64,000 bases of DNA from Sweltsa coloradensis (GCA_024449915.1 JAMZAV010000007.1:1054001-1118000), one strand, 5' to 3'. Positions 11,261 through 25,182 are shown, numbered from the stretch's first letter. Made by a program: numbers and translations. Notes: generated by a model not told the origin, from the letters alone.

Positions 11261-14200
11261 TTGTTTATGTTGTCCAACCACCACAATAAGTAAATTACTA
11301 CCTTTAGATGCTGAAATCCCTGTTTCACTTAATGTTAACCCGAGTGCCCCTCAGGCCCTCTGTTGATGAATCAAGGAGTATGTTCGAGCGAATAACAACA
11401 GTACAAAATGTCACAGATATATTCTTGGGAAGTACGATAAGATGCATTGAAGATACAAACATGTTAGTATAAGTTCTGCGCTAACGGGCAAGGCCCATCT
11501 TAAACTATTACAAGCTAACGACGCCATCGTTTTCGTTGCCCGTTCCAACCTGTTGATGTCAGTTTGTTCTGTTTAGTACTTATTACTTTGTTTGAGTGGG
11601 CAACAGATTCACTATACGTACAAATCAACACACGAGCATAACATAACGAGGGATTGAATTGTCGCCTTCAGCATTCTCTCTTCTTGTTCAATTTTGAAAG
11701 TAACATTATAAAAGTAGAAAATGTGCTTTTTTTCTAACACAGCTGGTGCAGTAGCCGCGTGAACAATTTGTCGATGGTCTTGTAGTGCACTTCTGCGTTT
11801 CACATATGAATACTGGCTTTGATATTTTTTCTAAAATAATATTAAAATATATAATTCGTCAATGTGAAAAGATTGAAAGACATACATTGCGTTTGCGGGA
11901 AGGTCTAGGGCTAATAACAGTGTCAGATTAATAAAGAAGACTTTCAGAATCCATTTCACAATTTGTATAAATATATACAGTGTTAAAACAGTCAGTTAAT
12001 AAGTTAAATAAACATAGTACATCAGCGAAATACCAGCGTTCAGTGTTCTCATCCTATATCACACTACCCATTGTTTGATCGTGTGGTTATAATATCCTCC
12101 CGTGTAAATCACAAACACGCAATTAATTATTCCCCGCGTTTCGAATACTAGTCAAATATACATATATTTATGTAATAACGGTGAACACAGAGGCCAAAAC
12201 AATATTGCTGTAGTTCCTTACAATACAACCTCTGTAAAGTAACCCCGCTGCGTACGTGTTGGTTAACTTTGATCTGCGTTATAAGAGTAAATATATCACA
12301 GGTGGGTGCATTGTTGTCGATTTTTTGTTTGTTTCAAAATAGTGATATTCATAACCTTAGCTGCTGTTTCGTTTGATCTTCTGTTGTATGGAAGTAATAT
12401 AATACAGGTGACATGCTGGAATGTGTTTGAAGCCATGATCCATTGTATTGGAAATGAATTCTAGAGTGAGTTTATTGAATTAACAGTTTGAATAATGCGA
12501 TGGAATTGCGTGATATTGTTCTCTTTATAGAATCAGCACGGGTTGAATTAGTAATGAATGCAGGTGACATTATACGAGTACGCTTTGATTGTAGCTTTGA
12601 ATGACGGTGTGTTCATTAAGAGGACTCGCAGAGGCTTGGTTAATATTAGGTTTCACGTGAATTATAATAATAAAATAATTCGTGGACGCAGTAAGCGCAA
12701 TAATGTTTAGATTAATTTTCCATTTTTGTGTTAGAAAGTTTGAAATCTCCATTGACTATAGTTCTTTTTAACAACCCCGGTCAACGACTAATACTTCTGC
12801 CTAGACTTTTTAAAGTAAATTTTGTACTTGGTACATGGAAATTTTATAACAGTTTAATAACGTTTAATATTATTATGTACGAATTATATATTATTTTTCT
12901 TTCATATTTCGACTCTTGGGCCTGATATATTGCCACGATTGTTAACGATGTATATGGGGAAATCAATATAGCGTTTAGCGTTCCTTCAATATGACCATTG
13001 AGTATAGAACGTTCTATGCTCAATGTTATAACGTTTCAATGTAATATGAAGATAAGGAGTATCAATTAATTGGTTTGAAATTTCAAATACCCATTACAAA
13101 ATTCTGCCACGAAACTTACATATACACAAAGACACAAAAATATGCGTCCCGAAACTACACCATTTCTGGCTAATCAGCATATTTGGATAAAACTGCGTGA
13201 TAAAATTTAAAAAATAAACCGTAGAGTAGATACAAAAATAGTATAGAAGATGACGTCAATAATTTACATTCTTCCTGGCGATTCTCTACGACATACGATG
13301 AAATGTGATCGTATGTCGTTACCATCACATTTATCGCGGACCTATAGCACAATCTCTCTACAGAATCATCCAATGTCAAGGGGCATAAAGCACGTCGTAA
13401 TATTATTTACTATGGGAGATTTTTGCTGGTGGGACCAATGTCGAAAATTACCATGGGAGAAAATTTTAAACACAATTCTTTTTTTTTTCGATAAATTCGA
13501 AAGTAACTATAATTAGCCTGTATCAGTGTCCCGCAGAAGTAGATTTGTGCTCGTGAGTTGCACTGAGTAATGGTGTTAATAACGTTACCGAAAAACAATC
13601 TCAACGCACTTGGTTTGTAACGTCCGTCAGTAGTGTGCAGGTAAAATCACGATCTGCCCGTCAGCCAACACGGAGAAAGTATTCGCAATTAATCATAGCA
13701 TAAAGGGTACGTAACTCCCCGAGTGCACGAAGTTCTGCTAATATCTACAACAAGGTGGAATACATGGAGCAAGTTTTGTGGGAAATGAAAATTCTGAGTT
13801 TGTTCATCGTTCACAACTCCCAGTCCCAAGTGACACATTATGTGCAATTGTATAACTCAACGTTGGGTGTTTGATTTGAATGAATCAATTTCATGGCAAT
13901 TTATTTCGGGTAATCAAACTGTGCATTAATGTGAGCCCTGTACACACTAATTACATCCATGGATACCTGTTAATGTAATTTACAAAATACAACTCTGCAT
14001 TTTAAGACTAATTCTTTTGCTGACATATGGTTTGCTACTAGGAAAGAGGAATTCCGTTTTTACCCTAAATTTCGCGCGCGCGTGGATGTGTGTGCGAGGG
14101 GGTTGGGGGGGGGGGGAAAGTGTGTGCAGAATTTTATGTTATTTATTCCTAATGCGGATTCGTTCCAACCAACGTTTTGACTTTATCCATGTTCGACATT

Positions 14201-16642
14201 TTGTTACGAAACGATTCTTTTCTAGAGAGTAAACCCATAAAATAACGCTAGAACTTCAAATACATATTATCCCCTATGGTGAAAAATTATAATATTTTGC
14301 CATAAATGATATTGATGCACTTTAAAATACGCATCTTGTATTTATTAAAATTAATTTTCGTAAGGCTTATATTATGTTATTTAAATGAAGGAACAAATTT
14401 TATAATTTCTTTTAAGTTGATGTACATGTTTAAGTTTTACATTTTGGAAAAACCGTAGCAAACTCGCATTTGCCCAACGTCTTTACTAAAAAAAAAATGA
14501 CTAATGAGACAATTATTGCACTGACAGCTGTGTCATTAGCTTCGAACTAGGAAAATACTGCAATGCAACGAAATAAAAAGTGGACCTGTAGATCCTGAAT
14601 GTATTACGAAGTTTTATACTGTTTGGCGTCTGATCCAATTACACCAAATAATAAAGTATTTTTCTTTTATAAGAAGCACTTCGTCTAGACTAGTTGAACT
14701 CATTGTAATATTTAAACTGTCGATATTAAATGCCTCAAGGTGGCCGGATAATACTGGCATCAAGGTCCGGATCTGATGATCCGATATCAGAACACGTCAC
14801 ACTTGCTGTAATTGATTGTTTGGCCTCCGTTTCTCCAACCTCCCTGATGAAATGTTGATTAGTTAATCGTCCTGCCGCGTGGTGTGGTACATCTTGATTA
14901 GGTGGTTATTTAAACTTTATCTAACACGTCATTAGGCCAATTGAAACCCTTCTCAGGTGGCCCAATAATTACCACACATTCAAAACAGAACAAGCTCGTT
15001 CCAAAGATTTTATTTAAACGAAAGAGTTTAATTGGAGTGTCGTTCTACAGGGCGTTGTAGGTGACGGCGAGGACAGCGAGGCGGAGGTCCAGGGATGTAC
15101 AAAATACATCGCGGCGAAACACTCAACTCACACAAAGACCTCATTAAAGACTTTCTCGTTTACAAAATACATTAAATGATGGAGTAGCATGCGCCCGGAT
15201 CTGATTTACTGCATGCGATAAAGTCAACCATCTATATTAATTTTATAAATATATATAACACCGTATTTTAGCAGGCTGATTATAGTTGTACATAAAATAG
15301 GACAGTTACCATATTATAGATGTTACATTAATTTTATTAATATGTCAATATCTTGGCTTTTATGTATTCAGGGAGGGGGGGGGGGGCTTGCCCCTCGTCA
15401 GTGATCACAAGTATGTTGGTGTACGGATAGTTGAGAGAAGTTAGCAGATAATTCTGAGGTTGTGCCTGAGGAATACCTTGGTAAACACTAAACACTCGAC
15501 TACCTCCTGAATATAGTCTCGCCCTCTATCGGTTATCACGTACCACATACTCAATGATTTAAGCCAAATAGTGCCTTATACATTTTGCTTATTTTCTTTT
15601 TAACCTTGTTTGAAAACCACGAACCCTCCTAAATGAGACAATTTCTTCCCGGCAATGTTGGTAAGCCCTGAGCGATTTGCTTGTCAAGGCACCAGTGGGT
15701 GTGGGCTGAGGCTGAGTGTATAGTGCAGATCTGAGTAGGGGTGTGGGCCAGCCAAGCTGCATGGAGAGCTGGCTGGCCGCTTACCATTCCGATTCAACTA
15801 AGCTTTAACCAATTTATAATATAAAAACACTTCTCGAACCTGAAACTTGATAGACTTGTCACGCACATCCTGGTCCATAAAACGCGCGCTCCTCGGGCTT
15901 TATGACAGTAGTGATATGATTCTTTGCCCCCTGTGGATATCCATCTTTATTACCCACTTTGACTTTATGTTTCGGTTTAGCTTTAAAATGCGCCGTGTAC
16001 CCGCCGCACTCGTTCATGCTGACGTCAAAATGAATAATATCACTGCCTCTTGAGTACCTGCCGAATATCAGAGCTGCGAAATTATAATATGTTTATTTAT
16101 GCGATACGAAAGAAATGTTATCAACGACACATTGTTACGGCTACGTTAACAATATTTTTTTTCAAACGTAATAATATAATAAATACCTGATGAAATAATG
16201 AACTGAAAATATTTCACATTGGCAAACAATTCTTAATTTTTTGTTTATTCAAATCATTAATAAGTATATTGTCGTGATTGTGTATTTCAACAAACTTCTG
16301 ATCTGGTATGCATGGAGTCTAGTCTATTAGATTTCATGAAATGCATTTTAATAGTCTTTGATACGAATTTTTTAATTAAAGTTTCTTATTCGAATTGCTA
16401 TCCCTTCTAACAGTCACTGATATAATAAAAATAACATATTTATCTAAAAATGCTACATCGTTTGACGTTTGTCTTCCCACGACGGAAGAAAATACGCACA
16501 TAAAAATAAAAGCTATTGGGGAGCTTCGTTTCAAAGTAAAATTATCTTATATTTTATGAAAACGAAATGAAATGTTGCAAATTTGTAGTATGTTTTTAAT
16601 TTATTTAATTTAAACCAGCTGTAAACATCATTTTGAAAATGA
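11261..16642. other. Long non-coding stretch
   Basis: No gene recognised; open frames are short and low-complexity. G12 tracts lie near 14105 and 15375. 14740-14960 and 15660-15800 are higher in GC and look non-repetitive, so they could be conserved regulatory DNA, but nothing in the sequence proves it. Confidence 0.4.
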
Positions 16643-17199
16643 TTAAGAGGGGTCGCTGAGGCTGGCGCGGAGACGAGTTTAGGCGCTCAGCTTTCTGTTT
16701 TTGCGAGTAAACTGTTTATAACACCGATATAAAATTTCACACGAACGTTAATAAAGAATAAATCTATGTTATCCAGTGCACGAATTCCAAAATGAATTAA
16801 TTGATTGTAATTAAAAACTTTGTGAAATCACCGTAATTTACTACATTTTGGTCAACTTCGGGAATTTATTCCAAGTGCACAGATTTTTTTAACGCAAATT
16901 TGCATACTAGAAATCAACGTTTAAATCAATGTGAACGCGTAGGTTAATTTGGTTTTATCGTAAGATTAACCGTTTGGTGGGAATTTCCAGAATTGAAATC
17001 CATATTTTTGATTTCCAATTTTTTCCAGGATTTGACTTATGTCACGCATTGGATCTTCAAGGCTTTTTTTGCATAATATAAAAGTACTTCATTAACACTA
17101 GTTCAAAATTTGGTAATGATATTACCAACCGTTCAGTAGAAATCATCGACACCTGAGCGCGCGCATTTGAGTTGGGCCAAGCTCAGCGATCCCCTCTAA
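16643..17199. mobile_element. Putative TIR element, ~557 bp
   Basis: The left end TTAAGAGGGGTCGCTGAGG and the right end (reverse complement TTAGAGGGGATCGCTGAGC) are imperfect inverted repeats, continuing through GGCGCTCAG / GCGCGCTCAG about 40 bp in. No transposase frame and no convincing target duplication. Confidence 0.55.
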
Positions 17200-17514
17200 G
17201 AAACAATAATAATGCTGCAAATTATTTTACTACCAGTCAACGAACCACTATAAATATATCTACGGGTTTTAAATTTTAATCGCTCTGTAAAATGAAATTT
17301 ATCTTAGTGACATTTTCTTCTGATGGTTAAGAAATAATATTAACGACAAATTATTTTTATTACCAGTCAACAAACCAATCAAAATGTTCTTATCAAAATT
17401 TAAATTTTTGTCTCGACTGTAAAATACAACATATAATAATTGGTTAAACTTGATCAAGTTTTCCTTAAATTTACGATTAAAATGTGTAGATATCAAATTC
17501 ATTCTGTATTTACA

Positions 17515-17537
17515 CAAATAAATAAATAAATATAATA

Positions 17538-17571
<34 letters not shown>

Positions 17572-17588
17572 GAAGAAAAGAATAAGAA

Positions 17589-17641
<53 letters not shown>
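17515..17641. repeat. (AAT)n microsatellite
   Basis: About 125 bp of AAT/TAA trinucleotide repeats with a short purine-rich interruption in the middle. Confidence 0.95.
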
Positions 17642-17642
<1 letters not shown>

Positions 17643-19739
17643 GATTTATCCATCTCCATGACTATATATATCGCCTATTAAAATATACTAATAATAAGAA
17701 ATCAATATTTCTACGAGGCATTCGCGTGTTTGATTTTTATTGGACTTCCACGTTTGGGTCTGTGCTATGATAATACATCTAAATCTTGCCTCAGATAGGA
17801 TACGCACGGGCGTTCGAAGAACGTCTGTAGATTGAGCTCACAAAAACGAACACAGCCTCCATTTGGGCCTCTCAGAAATTTGAGTTTCTCTATCAATTTG
17901 GCTGTACTTATAACTCAACAAAGAAGCATAATATAATGAAATAATCAGATAAGCTTGTCTTGAAAGCGGCTTATGTTTCTTTTAGTAATAAAATGATGAA
18001 CATAATAAGTTTAAATTGACAATAATAAGAAATAAACAAAAATATAATTGGATTATAATAATATAGATATCTTAAAAATCATGTAATAAAATCAGAAATT
18101 TTCCCTTTCCAAGATCGTCTATGCATGCTCGTTATAAATATAGTTAAATAAGTTCTAATATGCCCTCTGGATTTACTTGAACTGCAACATTTATTGGCAG
18201 TTGTAAATAATTTAAAATCCATCTTTGCGTAGCCAGGGCTGTCCGGGCATTTTAGTAGTATCATCTGTCGATAGATGGGTGCTCACAAATCATCAAAACT
18301 TGAAACCGAATCCTTTGACTCTCAGGGCACACTCGTTGCCAGATGCTTATCAATGTGTGGTCCGAATTACTTATTTATTACTCTACTACCCTTTTAAAGA
18401 AGCATTCGCTCAAGGTGGAATCATCACGACTAGAGTTGTAGTTGAAAGCGAGCTAGTTTCTTTGTTACGGGTATTATAACATGTGACAGTATAAAGCGTT
18501 TTAAAGTGTTCGACAATGGTAAGAAATAACACAAACAGGGTGGGGATATTTGGGTTTGTAAGTATAGGTATCTTAAAACATGTATTAAAATCAAAATATC
18601 TTTCAAAGATACGTCATGCATGCTCGTCATAACATATTTATAGTAGGTTCTAGTGCCCTCGGCAATTACTTGACAACATCTAAAATTTATTCCGTTGTAA
18701 ATTTTAAAAACCATATTTTGGATTCTCACACAGAATTACACACAATTTATAGGATCATTCTAAGAGAACACTTTGGGCCTCGCCTATATAGGCGGTTAAA
18801 AATTTCGATAACGAATTTAATAAATAGGTAATGTATTTATTTTAGAAACGTTTCCTTCGTCGAAATGTGTGCAGCAAAACCAAGTTATTGGGGTTTTGGC
18901 CATCCGTGTAGGTATTATTATACGCAAAGTGTAATACGTATGTCGTTTTATTGTGATACTAATGGATAAAACCAGCAAACATTGATAATACGTAAACTAC
19001 CTAGTTTCAGCCAATCACAGCGCCATAATAATCCGATTTCCAATATAGACAGACAACAGTATCAATAACATCCCCATGCAATGTAAAACGATAATGGAAA
19101 GTTGAGCTGCCATTACTCTCTATGTTGTGTTCGACCTTGATTATGTGAATGAATATTCCTGATTCAATTAAAAAGGAACGAGGGTTCAATGACTATTTTG
19201 GTGATGAGTTTGTTTACTTCTCAAATTGAGCTACTCTTATTATATTAATACTTAACTAAATATATTACTTGTAAATAAACGGTGACTTGAAATCGTAATA
19301 GTAGTAGTAAAAGTAGCTATAAAAGAAAATTGGTAGCTCATGCTGTAGCTTAACTACTTGTTTTACTTCTTAACATTTTGTTGATAGCATTGAAAGACAA
19401 AGTGATTGTCATGGTTATAATAAATAGTTGGCGAGATTTTATAAATTAATGTTGTGATTACTCTCAATGGCACAATTTAACGGAAAGTTATTTTCTATGA
19501 TCGATTCTAATGCCAAGAGTGGTTTTCCAGTCAAAATAAAACAATAACTATACTATTATGATTTTTTCGCAGGAAACCTGCCCGGGACAAACTTTGCATG
19601 TAAAGGTAAGTGACAAGCATAATATACGTCTGCGGTTCGAGGAAATTCCCATTTTAATAGTAGGGCCTAGCTTCATATCAAGATTGCCAGTGTACACACA
19701 AAACTTCACGAATTCGCGCCTCGTTTGTACAAGTAACGA
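17642..19739. other. Non-coding stretch with one weak candidate microexon
   Basis: No gene recognised. The open frames at 18225-18831 are unlike known proteins. The only point of interest is a 33-nt splice-bounded interval at 19573-19605, listed separately. Confidence 0.4.
19573..19605 (+). other. Candidate 33-nt microexon (weak)
   Basis: Preceded by a pyrimidine-rich acceptor (ATTTTTTCGCAG) and followed by a perfect donor (AAAG/GTAAGT). Read in phase 0 it encodes ETCPGQTLHVK, eleven whole codons. No flanking exon was found, so this may be chance. Confidence 0.15.
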
Positions 19740-19747
19740 GGATGCAT

Positions 19748-20260
19748 CAGTGGCGTAGCCAGGTTTTGGGTCTAGGGGGGCAGGAAATTTTTAGGGGGCG
19801 CCGACTGGGGGGGGGTCACACTAAAGTTGACTACGAGGTTGGGTGAGCAAACCGGGATCTGGGGCGAAGCCCCAGCCGCCGTAGGCGAGATTTTTTTAAA
19901 GGTGGGCCCTTGATAGGTGGCCTAAAACACATTTTCAGGCGAATTTTAATTATGAATAAGGGTTACATTTTGAAGATAATATTGCATTGAAGATTGATAA
20001 CCTTGACTGAAATTGGTCGACAGTCTGCTTGGGAGTGAAAACACTGCACACAAAATAAAATGAATATTAGTCTAAAATCAGATGGCTAGTCTAGTATCGA
20101 GGTTTTATTAACATAGGCGGCACATGGCTACCTACAAAGGCGACAAAGGACGAAGGTGTCACAAAGGATTTACGTATTTATTATTTCACATATATGTATT
20201 TTTGGGACTTAGGAGGTGGTTAGGGGGCGCCCCCCTGCCCCCCTACTGGCTACGCCACTG
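19748..20260. mobile_element. hAT MITE, 513 bp, perfect 8-bp TSD
   Basis: Starts CAGTGGCGTAGCCAG and ends with the exact reverse complement. It is flanked by the 8-bp duplication GGATGCAT at 19740-19747 and 20261-20268. Subterminal GGGGGGCAGG / GGGGGCGCC runs are mirrored at both ends, as in many animal hAT MITEs of the CAGTGGCGTAGCC type. No coding sequence. Intact termini and a perfect duplication argue for a fairly recent insertion. Confidence 0.92.
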
Positions 20261-20268
20261 GGATGCAT

Positions 20269-20700
20269 CACATCAGAGCATGCTTATTGTTGGAAAATGA
20301 TTTATGGAATGTGAATTTGTTTATGTAATGTATTATGCCGTACCTTTAGGCGTTTATGAGGCTCTAGGAATAAATAAACATTTTTTTGTACAAGGTAAAT
20401 TAGTTTTGCTAACAAAAATGGCTTCAAATTTGACAATCAGAATCTAGGTGCCATTTTTGTTGTTTGTGTTATTTATTAATGTTTATGAAATGGAGAATTT
20501 GTTATACTTGCTTATAATGCTGTTGATGACACGTCTAATATTTATGCTTTAGCGCTAATCGAGACGATAGGCTGTAAGGGGGCTATATGTGAATGATGAT
20601 GAACCTAATGTAAGGGAAAGTGGGAAGTTGTCCTTTGTAAAACCGATTTTATAACTGAATAATATGATAGACAATAAATTAATAAATAAACAGACCCTCT
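20269..20700. other. Non-coding stretch
   Basis: AT-rich, no repeat or gene recognised. Confidence 0.5.
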
Positions 20701-21022
20701 CCCATGCACACAATGGGGAAAGACCAGTGCAGAGTAGATTCAGCCACATGAGACTCGAGATAAAGGACACCCCGACGCAGAAACCGAGCACCCACGTTGA
20801 TGCACACACTCCCATGCACACAATGCGGAAAGACCAGTGCAGAGTAGATTCAGCCACATGAGACTCGAGATAAAGGACACCCCGACGCAGAAACCGAGCA
20901 CCCACGTTGATGCACACACTCCCATGCACACAATGCGGAAAGACCAGTGCAGAGTAGATTCAGCCACATGAGACTCGAGATAAAGGACACCCCGACGCAG
21001 AAACCGAGCACCCACGTTGATG
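20701..21022. repeat. 110-bp minisatellite, ~2.9 copies
   Basis: Near-identical units start at 20701, 20811 and 20921 with CCCATGCACACAATG; the first unit differs from the others at one base (GGGG versus GCGG). The unit contains an AGACTCGAGATAAAGGACAC core. Because 110 is not a multiple of three, the open frames on both strands here shift between units and are not a protein repeat. Confidence 0.95.
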
Positions 21023-22271
21023 GTCGTGGCTTAAGGCAAAACGAAGGGCCGGGTACCTCACTGCTGGCTGCCAGTTTAATCCTTAATTTAATTTAAATAA
21101 CTGATTTTAAATGAGAACAAACTAATCTCCCACCTTTTTACTCTATGTTGTAAACTTTTCCATTATTTTCAGTGAAACATGATACGAACTTCTCTGTTGA
21201 GACGAGAAATGCCACAACACAGATAGGAAAATAATTAAAGAATATAACACCGAGTTTTAAATTCTGTTGTAATTGTGTAGCTTTCCAACATTGCATTATC
21301 GTATTTCTCGGCGCGGGTTACACAAATCAATAGCAAATGCCTCTAAGCTATCCGAGTTAATGAGGTTTGCGTTGACTGTTGTGGAGCCTAGTAAACCCAA
21401 ACAAAAAGCAACATTTTCCAATTTGAAACCACATAAGTGTTTGGATTCTATCTATAGAAACCAGGTTGATTGTGTTTTCACTTTGCGTATATTGCGTGTT
21501 GCTGGCGTGTGCGTGTGAGTGTGCCTAATGTTAATGTACATTCACACTCAAAATAGGAGTCATTATCACAATTGCTGGATGACGCTAAAGCAAATTTATA
21601 AACAAAGCTAACAATACATGTCCCTAAACTGTCAAGGCATGAGTTAATACCAATTTTTGTTTCGCAATGATTTGTAAAATTTATTTACACAATTTTTTTG
21701 TATGTGTTGTGAACATCCTAATAATTATAATAATAAGTAGAATGACAGAAAACAAATTAAAATTGAAACATTTAATTGCACAAAGTTTTTAGAAACATGG
21801 TTCACTGGAATATGACTTATTGAATGAGAATACAAATTATTCTCCAGTTGTCAGCATAGAAACAAGCCATACTCGCATATCTTCATGGGGTGACATTCAG
21901 CAATATAATTATTTGGCATTGGAACTCTTTTGTTGACAAGATGTTGGATAGATTAAAATGAAAAACTCTAAACAAACCTACTAAAAATAAACAATAAACA
22001 TGCATTTTTACATAAAGTATGAATTTATAGTAGGTATAGTAGTATCTATGGTCTGGGCTATGACATATTCAATAATATCACACGAAAATTTCGATGATAT
22101 CATTGTACCGAAACGTTATTATGTGTCAACTGTCAACCCCCCCCCCCCCCCCCCCAAGAAAAAATAAAAGAGTGGCCTTTATTTAATAATTTGTGTCGAA
22201 ATAGGGTTAGATAAGGTATCAATCTCGTTTTATGAATCGGCAACTCCACCGCCAGGATTAATTTAATTTCG

Positions 22272-22291
22272 CTACCCGGCACCTCCACCAA
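22272..22291 (-). repeat. 20-nt dispersed motif, copy 2 (perfect)
   Basis: Reverse complement of TTGGTGGAGGTGCCGGGTAG, 20/20. A related string, CAACTCCACCGCCAGG, lies 30 bp upstream. The flanks otherwise share nothing with other copies. Confidence 0.85.
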
Positions 22292-23984
22292 AATTCCGAA
22301 ATTTAGCATTTTTGTGTACATTTCGATATTTCGATATAAAGCCAAATATAGTTATCTAAAATATTTCCACTTGTAAATATAGTATCGAAATATCGATTTC
22401 TTTGCTCAGACCTAATAAAACTGTACGATTAAGTAGTGTTCCCAATTCTGCCCCCTGAACTCGTTTTCAAAAACTAGTTGAACTCACTTGATCAATTTTG
22501 TTTATATAACAACTGTGAAAATGATTATAAAATCATGGATTATGTAATAAAACATGAAAACGAGATTACAGTATGATAGCATAGTCCCATACGACAGTTA
22601 ATATAGTAGGTCCATATTATTATTACCCTCACTTCACTTGTTACCTAATATAGCTAACTGTTGCTCAGCTGCATACTATTTTGTTAATTGTATTTTAGGT
22701 TGAATTGAGGTAAGTAAATGAGATGGTAAGTGCCGAAGAGTCTATCTTCTTACAAAACCTTTTTTTCATTATGCCGGTGGGCACAATAGTATTTAAATTA
22801 ACCGTTTGAACGAAAATAAGTAATACTCAAAAGAAGAAAAAGTTATTAAAACTAATAAACTACAATATCACAGGAGGCTCAAAATGACCTAACGTTTGAC
22901 CCGTAACTAACTTCAACCTCAAACTACCATGTTAGATATTTGACAAAATTTGGTTGTTCTGGAAATTATGGTTTTGCGAATTGTTATTGTTAAGAAATTT
23001 TTGTCAGGTATAAGCATCTTTTATTAAAACGATGAAAGTAAAAATTATAAACATATGTAATTATCTATTTAAAGTATTAAACGTGTATTTCACTGCAACT
23101 TCGCTAAATGTTGCATGGAATAATATACATATTGGGCGCTGCAGCACACATTTAAAAGGTTATTTTCGTTAATGATAACACCCTGTTTGTGTCTATGAGA
23201 TTCGCTCGAGTCCACTTTTTAAACAATGTTAAGTGTAATTTTCAAACTCGCTTGATCGCAAATCCAGCGAATTTAACATAATATACGTTCCGGACCACTG
23301 TTTGAACTATAATTTTTTAATTTGATGAATTGGTTTAGGAAGAATATGAGCGTGGTTTGTTAACTTCCACATTCCAAATAAATGTATCTATAAGCTTGAG
23401 AAACTACTACTACAAATTGTCACAGGTTTACGGTCAGTAACTAAACAAAAATAAGCGATGATATTATAAAATTATCCTGATATAGTCATGCGCATATAGC
23501 ACTTCGAAAAAAAAAACTAGGTGTTCCAGAATAAACTGTTGCATTCCGGGCTGGTCACTTGTTGGTTCTTTTATGTCATTTTATATAAACAAATATGTAT
23601 GAATTCTAAATACGACTTTTGATTTTTGATTTATGTCTCGACCTTCACTTTTTACACTTATCACAAAGAATATTATAATCATTCAATGGAAATAAAACGT
23701 CATCGTTATAGTCACAATTGAGGTCATTATTTAATTTCCATAATGAGAATTGGTTAAAAGCTATCAATTAGATTCATTACCCGTAGAGCATCCTTCCGCT
23801 GTGTGCAGAGTACAAATGTTGTTATGTAGTTTACTGGTTCGAGTCTAGGATAGGTAAACAGTAAACGCTGTGTGTTATTTAGAGCAGTAAACAATCTGGA
23901 TGTATTTACAGTTTGGTAGTGCATACGCAAACTAATAAAGTTCCTTACTCTATATCATACTTGATATAAAGTTTCAATGTTACT

Positions 23985-24075
23985 GTTCGGTGGTCTAGTT
24001 GGCTAAGGCACCTGCCATGAATGTGGGAGACCTGAGTTTGAAGTCGGGATGGATTTTGTAATTTCTGAATAATGT
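23985..24075 (+). mobile_element. tRNA-derived SINE fragment, family 2
   Basis: A-box-like TGGTCTAGTTGGCTAAGG, then AATGTGGGAGACCTGAG and a degraded B box, followed by GATTTTGTAATTTCT. The same order and tail are present on the minus strand at 38434-38519, so this is a genuine repeat family, not an isolated tRNA pseudogene. Confidence 0.65.
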
Positions 24076-25051
24076 ATTAAAATATTAATAATAATTTTTC
24101 AGTCGGTGTAATCTTAGAAATATCGACAACGATATTTAAGAGTTTACTGGTTGCGCAGTGTGTTTGCTGGTTTTATTGACTAACTAATATTCCCAACTTT
24201 TCCCAATATTTTGTTAGAGATCAATGTTACTTTTTAGCAGCTATGCAATGATGTAAATTGGTTAAACAGATTAGAATTCTGAATAGGTCATGAAATATGA
24301 TTTTTCCGCAAAGGCTATGATGGTTCTCCTTCACTCAGCACTCGCGATCCTTGTTAATCGAGACTCTCTTTTAATAACAGTTTTTTTTAAACTCCACACC
24401 CTTCAACCTAATTGTGACACAAATTAGTAATACACCGTTCCGTCTTTCTTGCTTCCCTTAAAGGCATTCGATTTTTTCGATACGAAAAATTCTAACTTTA
24501 AAGCAATGTGATTTTCTTTTCTTTAACGCCCTGCATTGGTAACAAATTAGTTGAATCCAAACACAACACCACTCAAATATTTGAAATATTAACTGAAATG
24601 AAACTAACTGAAATTTTAAAATCGCAATTTATTTCGATCTCACAGACCATCTTAAATAAAATCGTAAGTGTATAACTCGTAAGTCGCAAGTTATATACCT
24701 TTACATACCCGGCGAACATTGGTATTAATATACATCTTCCACATCTATCTTGTATTTTCGAATAATCGATCAGTGGTTTATAATGCTTTTAGTATTTTAA
24801 AATTTATGTAGTAAACAATAACTCAGTTGATTCCCTTTTTAGCCTACAAAACTAATATCAATCTCATTCACTCATCATGGACTTATGCACTCATCGACCA
24901 ACAATTACAATTACACTAGTTTAACAAATCAAGTGACAACCTGAAGGCCTATAACATCACAATTGTTCAAGTGAAACCACTTACTAACACTCTGGATTAC
25001 TGGATAATCTGAGATCAAGAGCAAAACCACAGTCTTCGCCCTTGATCAAGG

Positions 25052-25182
25052 TGAAGTTCTGTTACAAACCATCCCGATCAAATATCCTCCCCCACGTACG
25101 TAACACAACACCAAGTGTTGTCGGGCTTCGCTATACCAGCTCAAAGTGGCCTAGTGACTGAGGCCTACACAGACACATACAG
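25052..25182 (+). other. Candidate exon ending at a strong donor (weak)
   Basis: A 43-codon stop-free stretch of moderate GC ends at ACATACAG/GTGAGTT, a near-perfect splice donor; its last residues read GLVTEAYTDTY. No strong upstream acceptor and no partner exon was found. It could instead be a 5' untranslated exon or chance. Confidence 0.15.

Noticed and set aside
20555..21015. Overlapping 124- and 91-codon minus-strand frames with repeated residues
   Set aside because: They are translations of the 110-bp minisatellite; the unit length is not a multiple of three, so units fall in different frames, unlike a real protein repeat.
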